64,000 bases of DNA from Saussurea involucrata. Its lineage: Eukaryota; Streptophyta; Magnoliopsida; Asterales; Asteraceae. The stretch covers positions 50,273,617 to 50,337,616 of the forward strand of contig CM066326.1 in NCBI GenBank assembly GCA_033807775.1, written 5' to 3'. Shown here piece after piece: positions 32,241 through 41,298 of the stretch. The translations under genes were made by a program, and so were the position numbers. A model generated the notes under the pieces. It ran no database searches. It was not told the origin of the DNA and was given only the letters and a program-made list of their open reading frames with translations. Position 1 is the stretch's first letter. Each line of letters begins with the position of its first letter.

Positions 32241-32523
32241 TGTTAGTGCAATATGTCTTCAAGGTTTAAATATAGAAAGGTCAAAGTCAAAGTCAATGTA
32301 TTGAGTTGTATTGTGGTGTTTACACCTTGTATTGTGTTTAGTATAAATAGCTTAGTTGTAGTTAGTTAGGGCAAGTCTCTCATAACTCATAACTCATATC
32401 CTTAGAGAGCTTGTAACAGTGTTCTTGATAATTGGATGACGAATTCATATCTTCTCTATTTGATTGATCTTTAGGGTTTAACAATTGGTATCAGAGCACG
32501 TTATTGAAGATCTTGGTTTAACA
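32241..32523 (+). repeat. 5' LTR of the 32-37 kb element
   Basis: It is near-identical to 36910-37221 but has fewer CATAACT repeats. Its last 40 bp contain an internal copy of a primer-site sequence, TTGGTATCAGAGCACG (32484-32499), followed by a second LTR-end-like sequence. Confidence 0.88.
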
Positions 32524-32525
32524 AT

Positions 32526-32537
32526 TGGTATCAGAGC
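32526..32537 (+). promoter_or_regulatory. Primer binding site (downstream copy)
   Basis: TGGTATCAGAGC follows the LTR end at 32523. A second copy lies 41 bp upstream, inside the LTR. Confidence 0.85.
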
Positions 32538-32959
32538 AGGATCTTAGATTCAGAGAGTGTTTCTGTGATCATACACAATTTTTTGTGAAGATTTTCAAGA
32601 AAATTTGATCGATTTCTTGATTTTTCTCAAGAAATCTCGTTTTCTTGAGATTTTTTTCAAAAATTCTTTGTTTGTGATCGAATTGATTCAAGTTTGTGCT
32701 CAGTAGATTCGTCATCTGATTTGGAACAAGATTAATGAAGGTTTCGAAGGCCAATTTCATTGATTTGAGGTTCAATTTTGAAGATCTGTGAGATTGTTGG
32801 GTTCGAACTCGATCTTCTGTTCGATCGACAAGAATCGCAGTTCAGACATTTTCAGTGGTTTTTGTGTGTAAGAAAAACATTCAGACTGATATTTCGAGCA
32901 TTTCTGTGAAGTTTCGTGCAGAGGTTTTCAGATTTCAGACGTTTTTGGGAATTTTTTGT

Positions 32960-33265
32960 GAACTTTTCGCAAGATCTATTCTTTTCGCAAGACTCATCGT
33001 GGTTTTCGCAAGACTCATAGTACTTTTCGCAAGTTCATCATCGTTTGAAGGTCTTCAAAATCTAAGTGGAGTTTTCGCATCCCAAAGTCACTTGAACAGG
33101 AACTTTTCGCAAGCTTCTTTCATGCGAACAGGAACTTTTCGCAACCCAAAGTCTACTTTTCGCAACCATCTAACTTTTCGCAACTGTTGCTTGCGAAAAC
33201 TCTGGCTTTTCGTTTCTTCAGCTTACGCATACTGCTAGTTTTCGCAACTGTTTCTTGCGAAAACT
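32960..33265 (+). repeat. Leader array of TTTTCGCAA with two stem-loops
   Basis: About ten direct copies of TTTTCGCA occur between the primer site and the ORF. Two are paired with inverse copies to make hairpins: TTTTCGCAA (33175-33183) with 33191-33199, and AGTTTTCGCAA (33237-33247) with 33255-33265, each around a 7-base loop. The position fits an RNA packaging or dimer signal. That role is inferred. Confidence 0.7.
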
Positions 33266-33616
33266 GACACTTAGTCGATTTTTTTTACTGTTCATCTGAC
33301 CCAACTTTCTGCCATTTTCTGATTTTTTCGAATCTGTCCTTTTCTACCCCAAAACATATTGTTTACCATGGCTAATCAAGATATGTTGTTAAAAAACGAC
33401 AGCATGATGACTTTGGTCATTTTAGTTAGTTTTTAGGATTTGTCATTTCCAGTCCCTATAGTTATTAGTTAGTTTCTTTTACAATTTTGGTCCTTCTGTT
33501 ATTTTCTTCGGTTAGTTTGTAGTTAAGTCTTGAGTTAGTTTCAGTGTTTGTTAAATTCAGTCCTTGTAGTTAGTTTTTAGATTTGTCCCTGCTGTTCGTG
33601 TGCACTTTTCGTAACA

Positions 33617-34678
33617 ATGGTGTATTGCTTTAGTCCTCAATGTACATCCGATAAAGAAATGTATGATTTCAATATCAAGTCTGCAGATGCATTTAGAGAC
33701 AAGCTCCTCAAAGAACGGAAGGAACTGAAATTGCAAATAATTGAAAATTCTGAGAAGCTTATTGAGCTTTCAAAGAGACTGTCAGATATGGAGAGATTGA
33801 TAGAAGAAGAAAGAGAAGCTCACAAGAAAGAAAGAATGGCTTTAGTTCAAAGAATTTCTGATCTTGAGAAAGCGTTGAAGATGAAGGATAAAGATTGTGA
33901 AGACATCAAAGTGTTTGAACTCAAATTCCAAGAACTTTCCAAGCAGAATTCAGATTTTCAGAAAGTATTATTTTTAGAGAAGCAAAGGTTGGAAAAAGAG
34001 AGAGTTGAATTTGAGGATCAAAGGAAAGACTTTGAAGTGAAGAATGGGAAACTTTCAGAGAAAATTTCTGAACTGCAAGAGGAGTTGGATTTGGAAAGAA
34101 GTGAGTTAGAAAAGAGAAAGAAAACTGAGTTTCAAGCAAAGAGCGTAAAGGATGATTTTTGTGTAGAACGGAAGATCTTTCAGCAAGAGATACAAAAGCT
34201 GACAAAGAACTTGGCAGGTTTATCTATAGATATCATGAAGGAAAAGAGGGTGAATTGTGATATTCGGAAGAAGCTCGAGTTGATGACAAAGGAACGAAAT
34301 GCCTTAAAAGACAAAGTGAGGTCGTTCAATAACTCCGAGTGTTTTTCAGAATGTCCGATGCGTCCTTCTAACATTTTCTACGAGCATTCTGTGGATATGT
34401 CTTCCAAATACTATGCTGATCTTCCTTCCTACAAAAGAGTCAACATGCAATGGAAGGTAAAAGGTAAATTTCCTGGAAAAGATGTACCAAAATCATCATT
34501 TCCAAATAAGAATTTTACAACGAAAGTTAATTCTTTTGTTAATTCTTATTGCGGAAATAATGATTTTGTTAATAATAATTATGTTCAATATTGGTATGGT
34601 ACTTATCATTTTCCTTCTTATAGAGCTCCGCTTAACGTGTCAGGACCCAAGTCTCGTTGGGTACCAAAATCTACTTAA
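33617..34678 (+). CDS. Coiled-coil ORF of the non-autonomous element
   Basis: The frame is 353 codons and open. Residues about 15-225 are an almost continuous Lys/Glu/Leu coiled coil. The rest is Ser/Asn/Tyr-rich and ends PKSRWVPKST. It has no zinc knuckle and no enzyme motif. Similar coiled coils occur in the middle of Gag in large plant copia elements, so this is probably a Gag segment kept as a structural protein. The ATG at 33617 opens MVYCFSPQ, and the coil begins soon after. That it is intact in a polymerase-less element suggests a kept role or a young insertion. Confidence 0.6.
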   Translation: MVYCFSPQCTSDKEMYDFNIKSADAFRDKLLKERKELKLQIIENSEKLIELSKRLSDMERLIEEEREAHKKERMALVQRISDLEKALKMKDKDCEDIKVFELKFQELSKQNSDFQKVLFLEKQRLEKERVEFEDQRKDFEVKNGKLSEKISELQEELDLERSELEKRKKTEFQAKSVKDDFCVERKIFQQEIQKLTKNLAGLSIDIMKEKRVNCDIRKKLELMTKERNALKDKVRSFNNSECFSECPMRPSNIFYEHSVDMSSKYYADLPSYKRVNMQWKVKGKFPGKDVPKSSFPNKNFTTKVNSFVNSYCGNNDFVNNNYVQYWYGTYHFPSYRAPLNVSGPKSRWVPKST

Positions 34679-35419
34679 TCTGTTTTGCAGATTTAGAGAC
34701 AAGCGTTGAACTCTCGGAAGATGAAGTACTTGTGCTTTCAAATAAGACATTGAACATCACATGATTTCAGGGAGATTTCTATCTTTTAATATATACATGG
34801 GATATTTGGTAAATCTTTTGGTATTTTGTAGGGGGAGAGATATAAAAGACTATGGCTTTTGAACACATCAGTTCAAAACCCGCACTTCAACGGTAATGGC
34901 TTCTGAACAATTCAGTTCAGGACCCGTACTTCAATGGATATGACTTCTAAACAAATCAGTTTAGAACTCGTACTTATCAGGTGATATCTTTTTGAACTTT
35001 AACTGTCATATCTTTTTGTTTCTCAAATCAAGTGATAAAAAGGTAACATTGTGTTATATTTTATTTCTACTAACGTTGAAAGTTTGAACCTTCACAAATT
35101 TAATTCAATGAAGTGAAATTCTTCAATTTTTTCATTCAATGAATAAAATGTGTGTTAAGGATGATTTTACGAGCATTTTTGTATCGTCGGAGTTATATTT
35201 GTTTCTACTTTCGCTTCTGAAATAAGTCGAAAGGTCAGCGAAACATGTTTGAGATTTTGATATAAGCGCAAAATTGTGTAAATCTAGACTTATACAGAAT
35301 ACAATGCTCACAAAGCCTATTCATCTTAATCATGAATGGAAACGAAAATATGGGGGAAGCACTACGTTTTTGAACTAAGTGATTGAGATGCTAAAAAAAA
35401 TTATATATATATATAATAA

Positions 35420-35720
35420 AATCATTCAGTTTGATAGTCTGTGCCTGTGGCCTATCTGGTTTGGGAGATTAAGTCCCAAGGGGTACTCGTTACCTAGCCC
35501 CTAAGATCAACTGATCTGGGATTGGCTGACCCAAATCCTGCTATAGAACCAGGTAGAAAGTCATGTTCTACTGGTACAGATGGGATTAAGGTATATCGAT
35601 GTAGCCTTTCTGGTTCGGGAGAGTAAGTTCCAAGGGGTGCTTGTCACCTAGCCCCTAAGGCCAACTGGTCTGGGATCGGCTGACCCAAATCCTGCTATAG
35701 GACCAGTTAGAAAGTTACGT
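35420..35720 (+). repeat. Imperfect tandem duplication, about 150-bp unit
   Basis: Two direct copies (about 35445-35565 and 35600-35715) share CACCTAGCCCCTAAG-like and GACCCAAATCCTGCTATAG blocks. They are noncoding. Confidence 0.75.
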
Positions 35721-36229
35721 TTACGGTGTTTCTTAGTCTTAATAAACCGTTTGATTATAAAAGATGCCAATGAGCACATAATAAAAGTTGCCAATGTGCA
35801 CAATATGAAAAGATGCCTAAGAGCACACATCTCTTGAAACTTGGGGAAAATACAAAGTCGCGATAAACCTGTAAATTTGTGAAAATTCTGTTTTTGGACA
35901 AATAGTGTGAGTAAGAGCAAAGTATTCTTATAGGTTTTAGAGGTGCATTTGCTTGTTGCTAATCATATTTCGCATGCTAGTCCACCAAATAGATTTTATA
36001 AAGGGGTTGAAATTGAACTTTTGTAACTCGATATGCGATGATGTCTTGTTTTTTAATCCAAACGCATGCATTTGATTTCACTTGATGGAAATATCTGTTA
36101 CATTTCATTAAGTTGGATTTCTTTTGTTTGGTGTTCAAATGATTAAATGTTAGTAGTTATAAAATGTTGTTCAATGAATTCTATTTTCTTTATATAAGTT
36201 TGTTAAAATGTGCGCTTATATGATTTTTA

Positions 36230-36909
36230 TGCAAATTTTCAGGGGGAGAAAATAAACTTGCTCTACAATTCTTATTTTTAGGGGGAGCAAGATCTTTCGC
36301 TTATGGGGAGATTGTTCGTGTTTTTCAAGGGGAAGAAATGTTTTTGAAGAGGGAGATTGTCCGTGACTGAAATTGAAAAGATTTTCGATGCTCGTGTTGC
36401 TCACTTTCATCGAAAAAAGGGGGAGAATGTCTACATCAATTTCATGTCAAAGAAAGTTTAAAATCAAAGATTCGTTTTATTGTCAACGGGGAGATTTGTA
36501 GAAAGAAGACTTTGTTTCAAGAAATGATAGGGGGAGTTTTATTCTTCAAGAGTTTTTAAGAAATCGATTGATCATTTCAGTGATCTCTTTCTTTTGAACT
36601 CGCGCGTTTATGAAGATCGACACTGAAGAATGAAATTCTCAAGTCAATGGAAATGGGGAGAATTCTTCAAGAGTTTGAGGAAATCGATTGATCATTTTGT
36701 GATCTCTTTTTCTTGAACTTGTGCTTATTTGTATTCAAAAGCTTTGTGTGAAGATTCTTATTCTCCTGCTCGAAGAAAGAAGTTCGTTATTTGCCGTTTG
36801 AAGATTGGATGACGTTTTGACTTTGACAAGCTTTGATGAAGACCGAAGTTTCAAGAAAGCTAAAGCTTGCTGATCGCATTTGTTTAAACCTTGAATCCAA
36901 GGGGGAGAT
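36230..36909 (+). other. Array of polypurine-tract-like G runs ending in the true tract
   Basis: GGGGAG-type purine tracts recur at about 36241, 36281, 36305, 36419, 36487, 36530, 36654 and 36899. Several are followed by ATTGT as in the true junction (AAGGGGGAGAT, then TGTTAGTG at 36910). Only the last primes the LTR. Confidence 0.6.
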
Positions 36910-37221
36910 TGTTAGTGCAATATGTCTTCAAGGTTTAAATATAGAAAGGTCAAAGTCAAAGTCAATGTATTGAGTTGTATTGTGGTGTTTACACCTTGTA
37001 TTGTGTTTAGTATAAATAGCTTAGTTGTAGTTAGTTAGGGCAAGTCTCTCATAACTCATAACTCATAACTCATAACTCATAACTCATAACTCATATCCTT
37101 AGAGAGCTTGTAACAGTGTTCTTGATAATTGGATGACGAATTCATATCTTCTCTATCTTGATTGATCTTTAGGGTTTAACAATTGGTATCAGAGCACGTT
37201 ATTGAAGATCTTGGTTTAACA
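36910..37221 (+). repeat. 3' LTR of the 32-37 kb element
   Basis: It matches 32241-32523, including the internal primer-site copy, with an expanded CATAACT array near 37050. Confidence 0.88.
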
Positions 37222-37449
37222 GGGTTCTTCTAGTAAGAACTAGGAGATAGCACAAGGAGGAAATTAGAGCTTAGAGCGGCTCCAGAATTTTGATTATTAC
37301 CTATAGATAGAGCTCTCGGCTGTGGACTAGAGACTTCCGCTGTCAAAATTTTGTTTAGCATAGACTAATGAAGTATTAAAGACAAGTTTATTTATGTAAT
37401 TCGAATGCTTATTCTTGATTAATGCATGTTATGTTGTTGGGATGTTACA
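37222..37449 (+). repeat. 3' LTR of LARD2, second part
   Basis: It starts with the GGGTT duplication and continues the LTR (compare 26897-27124) to GGGATGTTACA, followed by TATAC. Confidence 0.87.
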
Positions 37450-37549
37450 TATACCTTTTTGGTAATTAGACAAACAATATTAGAATAAGATTTGAATTTA
37501 TTATCTTTACTTTAATCAAAAGAGCTTTAATAATTTTATTAAGTCTAAT
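37450..37549 (+). pseudogene. SDP1 pseudogene, 3' flank remnant
   Basis: It continues the region left at 25345. Segments such as ACAAACAATATT and AAGATTTGAATTTATT have counterparts in the 3' flank of the intact gene (about 55200-55290, inverse). It ends at the hAT insertion. Confidence 0.5.
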
Positions 37550-37754
37550 GAGGGCCGGTCCAATGGTTTTGGATGCCCTGGGCAAATTGCAAAAAATATG
37601 CCCCTAATCTAATAAGCTAAGAACACGATTTTTTTAAAGGGGTTTGGAACCTAGTCAAGCTAGGCGGCTCATCCCCACGCCGATTATTATTAAAAAAGAA
37701 AGTTACAACGGGGGGATATAAACCAAAACCCCGAACAACAAAACATATACAATA

Positions 37755-37964
37755 TCACCTAAAACGTTGTCTTTGTGCATTTCGTGAAGCAAAATCATCA
37801 ATTAATCTATCATAGTCAACATTTGCTAAAAACTTACTTTCGATGCTCAAAATTGCTAACCCGTTAAGCCTCTCTTGACTCATGGTAGTCCGCAAATATG
37901 ACTTCAATAGCTTTAATTTTGAAAAACTTCTTTCGGCGGATGCTACCGTGACTGGTACGGTCAC
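37755..37964 (-). pseudogene. hAT transposase, C-terminal dimerisation domain
   Basis: It reads ASAERSFSKLKLLKSYLR followed by MSQERLNGLAILSIE, the conserved dimerisation motif of the zinc-finger (TTF-type) hAT transposases. The catalytic core that should precede it is absent. The frame ends NAQRQRFR near the left terminus, where the natural C-terminus is expected. Confidence 0.9.
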
Positions 37965-38029
37965 TATCGTGCAGATTGTTGTTCTCTTTCACTATTTGGG
38001 ATCTCATCAAACACTTGGCTCAAAAATAT

Positions 38030-38300
38030 TCAAATCAACATCAGGCTTATCAACACTAGGCTCATCAACACGAGGCTCATCAACATTTACATTAGACTCA
38101 TCAACATGTGGCTCATCAACATTTGGCTCATTAACATTAGGCTCATCAACATTTTATTAGAACTAGGACTTTCAATGGGTTTTTCTTGCCTAACAATAAA
38201 TTTATTTAACGATCCATGTAGAGATTGTGCAATTTCTTGTTGTTTTTCTTTCTTTTTCTATTTTGAGCACCGGACGGTTGTGATCTAGAAAACATCTTTA
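38030..38300 (-). pseudogene. hAT transposase N-terminal remnant with Asp-Glu-Pro repeats
   Basis: On the minus strand a start, MFSRSQPSGAQ (38297), leads into a basic stretch (RKRKK). After a frame change comes an array of 12-15-bp units of the type TCATCAACA(N) (plus strand 38037-38155), which code for NVDEP-like repeats. It probably represents the N-terminal tail of the transposase joined to the C-terminal fragment by an internal deletion. Confidence 0.6.
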
Positions 38301-38941
38301 AGACTTTAAAGTTTAACCAAATACCAAATACCAAATATTAAATAGGCATCAAACACCAAATACCAAATATCAGAACACTCGGTAAGACATAGTAAGACAC
38401 TAAGACAGTAACTCAGAATCTCAGATTATATATTAAAGTCTAAAGAGACAATAAATTTAGAGAATTAGAAAGAAAACACCTGGATTGAAGGAGGAGCAAA
38501 TAATCGATGCCCTTAATCAAGAAATCCCAATCAATGCCCAAATCAAGAAACCCCAAATCAAATCGATGCGACGATGCCCAAATGGCCAAATATCAAATAC
38601 CGGCCCTACCACTGCCCCAAATCGAATCAAATCGGTCACTGCCCCAAATCAAATCGATACCCACTGCACTGGCGCCGACGAGTGGGACGAGAGTGGACGC
38701 TGGAGGTCGACCGTTGAGCCTTGAGAAGCGTGAGAGTGATCGAGAGAAGAGAAGGCCGAAGCAGAAACGTCGTTTTTTTTGTCTATATGCGATGATTGAT
38801 GAAGATTGAAGCGGTAAAGAGTCAAAAGCAAAGCCGTATAATTTTTTTTAATTAAAACTGAGCCTACTAAGGGGTAAATGTGGTATGGGTTGTGATGCCA
38901 TATTGGGCTGTGATGCCATATGGGTCGGTCCTGAGTCTAAT

Positions 38942-39315
38942 TTTCCTAAACTTTTTTTCTATATTAGCTGTATTCCTTTGACTTTGAATATTAAAATTTA
39001 TGTTTTTAGAGCATAAGTTCTTTTTGTATTTATAGTATATGAGTATATATTTTGACATAATATTTGTTAGAAATTTCAAATATGTTTATATCATTTTAGA
39101 TTAAAACAGTTTTTGAATTAAAAAACGATAAATAAATAGGAAATATAACTTGTGTTTTTTTGAGAGAAAATATAACTTGTGTTTTAAACATACAAAGTGT
39201 CATAAACAATTATATAATTGGTTATCAATCAAGTTTGATAAATAAATAAAAAAATTAGGATATTACTTGTTTTAGCCATTTATTGATGGTGATTTCATCT
39301 CCTAACCATTTTTAC
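38942..39315. other. Intergenic, no gene seen
   Basis: AT-rich. From 39267 a TTGTTTTAGCCATT motif is the inverse of 48270-48283, beyond the Tekay element. It may be the end of a further repeat. Confidence 0.35.
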
Positions 39316-41054
39316 TGAAACATCCTAAAATTTCGAATAAATTTAAACCTTAAATTCATAAGGTTTACAACTACATCTTCCAAAAACTTTCATTCACAAA
39401 TGAAATATCATAAACAACCTATTAATCTAATCATATCCAAACGAGATCAGATTATAAAGTTGTGATGGGATCTCCCAAAATATCTTCGATATAAACTAAT
39501 CTCTCCATTAAAACTTCAAAAGCTATGACTCGTGAGTCACTCTCCGCTCATCCCTTCAAATCCCTTCCCGTTCTAGCACCTTATAAGAAAATTTAATTTG
39601 GAAACATTAGGCTTGCGTCTAGTGAGAACATCCAGTTTAAAATCAAAACATTTATAAGCTTTGAAAACCAAATCTTTAAACAAAGCATATAAAAGTAACA
39701 TCTTCGCCAATTCCATAACATACACATAACATCTTTCGATGACGAGAATCATACCCGATTCCATGAGTATGACGAACACCAAGTAAATCATAGTATCATG
39801 TTTAAGAGCGCCACTACGAATCACTGAGGATCCTAGATTTCAGCTCATACCCAAGAAATTACAATTAATCAATGTCTATTTCTTGGTGTGGAAATAGGGA
39901 TTACAATTAAACCATGCTTATCCCTTATTTCCTAATAGAAAACGGGAATTACAATTATACCTTGCTTATTCCACGTTTTCACGTCACAATACGAAATGGG
40001 AATTGCAATTAAACATGTCTATTCCTCATTTCACGTCAACAGGAATTACAATTAAGCCATGCCTATTCCACGTTTTCAAAAAAAATGCTAGTGCCTATGG
40101 ATCCATTACACTCATCTATAAACGTAACAATCAGACATATATATCAAACGTATCAAACCCGAAATTTAAGTTAATTATATTCGTATGCGTCATCAGTTAA
40201 AGTCGTAATCAAAATGATCAAGAATTTCTTATATCAGGATATTACCGGAAAATAACCTTTCCCGGATATTACTGGAAAATCTATATTTTATCTGGACCTT
40301 ACCGAAACTTAATGTTTTTACCGGATTGTACCGGAAATTAAGGTTTACCGGATACTATCGGAAATCTGGATACTTCCGGGAAACATAGTTTACCGGGTAC
40401 TTCCAGGAAAACATTGTTTACCGGGTACTTCCGGGAAACATAGTTTACCGGGTACTTCCAGGAAACATAGTTTACCGGAAACCTGTACATCAAATTTTCA
40501 ACACAAATCGCAAACCATTCAAGTTATCTTCTTAAACCAATAACCAAAGTTCACCAATACCATTTATAAGTTCAAACCATTCATGAATTTGATATGAACA
40601 CATAAAGTTCAACAAATAAGATGAACTCACCTGGATTTAAAGTTCAAAACGATAACCAAAATCAACCAGTTCTCAATTTCTTTGCACCTAATTAATCCCA
40701 GACCCAAAATTGAGAAGGAGAACGAATTTGTGAATATCAATCTTAAAAGGAATTGATCTCAGAGAAGAAGAACCCTTACCAAACGCTCCAAGATCTCGAT
40801 CTCTTTCCGACTCTAGCTTGAAACCGACTTCCCAATATTTCCTTTCAGATATTTTTTTTCAAATGGCTGACTCTCTCACTTATACCCCAAATTTCTTATT
40901 TTCTAATTGACAAAATACCCTTCCATTTACAATTAAATCCAACTTTGGTGTTTCAACATTAATTTGAATCGTAGCTTCTAAAATTACACAACTCACAATT
41001 ATAAGCGTTTTTCCATAAAAACCCACATACTTTTAGGAAATTCGAGGTGTTACA
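39316..41054 (-). repeat. 3' LTR of Tekay element
   Basis: It pairs with 46172-47994. It contains tandem TTTACCGGGTACTTCC-type units (40380-40480). It is followed at 41055 by a copy of the host flank rather than directly by the element interior. Confidence 0.88.
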
Positions 41055-41256
41055 TTTACCTTACTTTTACTGAAATAGCAACAGGTCCGAAATTGTAGAC
41101 CTAGCTCAAGAATACCAAAAAGAAAATCAAATTTGATCGATTTTCTTAATTATTATTTTTGATCCAGGTCCGCAAATATGCAGTAATATCTTTTAGGAAA
41201 ATCGATCTTATTCGTTTTTTTGTTTTGAAGGTAGGTCCACAATTCGAGGTGTTACA
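41055..41256 (-). other. Duplicated host flank plus 16-bp LTR stub
   Basis: 41055-41240 is nearly identical to 47995-48190, which lies outside the right end of the element. It is followed by 41241-41256, the first 16 bases of an LTR (minus strand TGTAACACCTCGAATT). The polypurine tract abuts that stub. The switch point shares AATT with both parents. Confidence 0.85.
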
Positions 41257-41275
41257 AATCTCCCCAACTTGAAAA
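41257..41275 (-). other. Polypurine tract of Tekay element
   Basis: The minus-strand tract TTGGGGAGATT sits directly before the LTR stub. Confidence 0.8.
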
Positions 41276-41298
41276 TGATTTTGTCCTCGAAATCTGAA

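Larger units (their letters stand above)
32241..37221 (+). mobile_element. Non-autonomous LTR retrotransposon with coiled-coil ORF
   Basis: It runs TGTTAGTGC...GGTTTAACA with a perfect duplication GGGTT (32236-32240, 37222-37226). LTRs are short (283 and 312 bp), there is a tRNA-Met primer site and a polypurine tract, and the interior carries one coiled-coil ORF and no protease, integrase or RT. The end of the ORF (GPKSRWVPKS) resembles the linker that precedes protease in plant copia Gag-Pol, so a copia parent is likely. It must be mobilised in trans. Confidence 0.85.
25346..37449 (+). mobile_element. LARD2: non-autonomous Ty3/gypsy LTR retrotransposon
   Basis: It starts TGTAACAACCC, ends GGGATGTTACA, and has a perfect duplication TATAC (25341-25345, 37450-37454). 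It belongs to the same broad family as LARD1, with a related interior and a diverged LTR. Its 3' LTR is interrupted by the element at 32241-37221. The ungapped length is about 7.1 kb and there is no RT or integrase. It was inserted in the 3' flank of the SDP1 pseudogene. Confidence 0.87.
37550..38933 (-). mobile_element. Internally deleted hAT element
   Basis: A perfect 8-bp duplication AGTCTAAT (37542-37549, 38934-38941) flanks imperfect inverted ends (GAGGGCCGGTCC left; CAGGACCGACCC read from the right). An 8-bp duplication and these ends are typical of hAT. The minus strand keeps a transposase start (38297 downward) and C-terminus but lacks the middle. Confidence 0.88.

Noticed and set aside
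33617..34678. A host myosin- or kinesin-like coiled-coil gene
   Set aside because: It lies between the primer site and polypurine tract of an LTR element and ends in a copia-type linker. Coiled-coil similarity alone is not informative.
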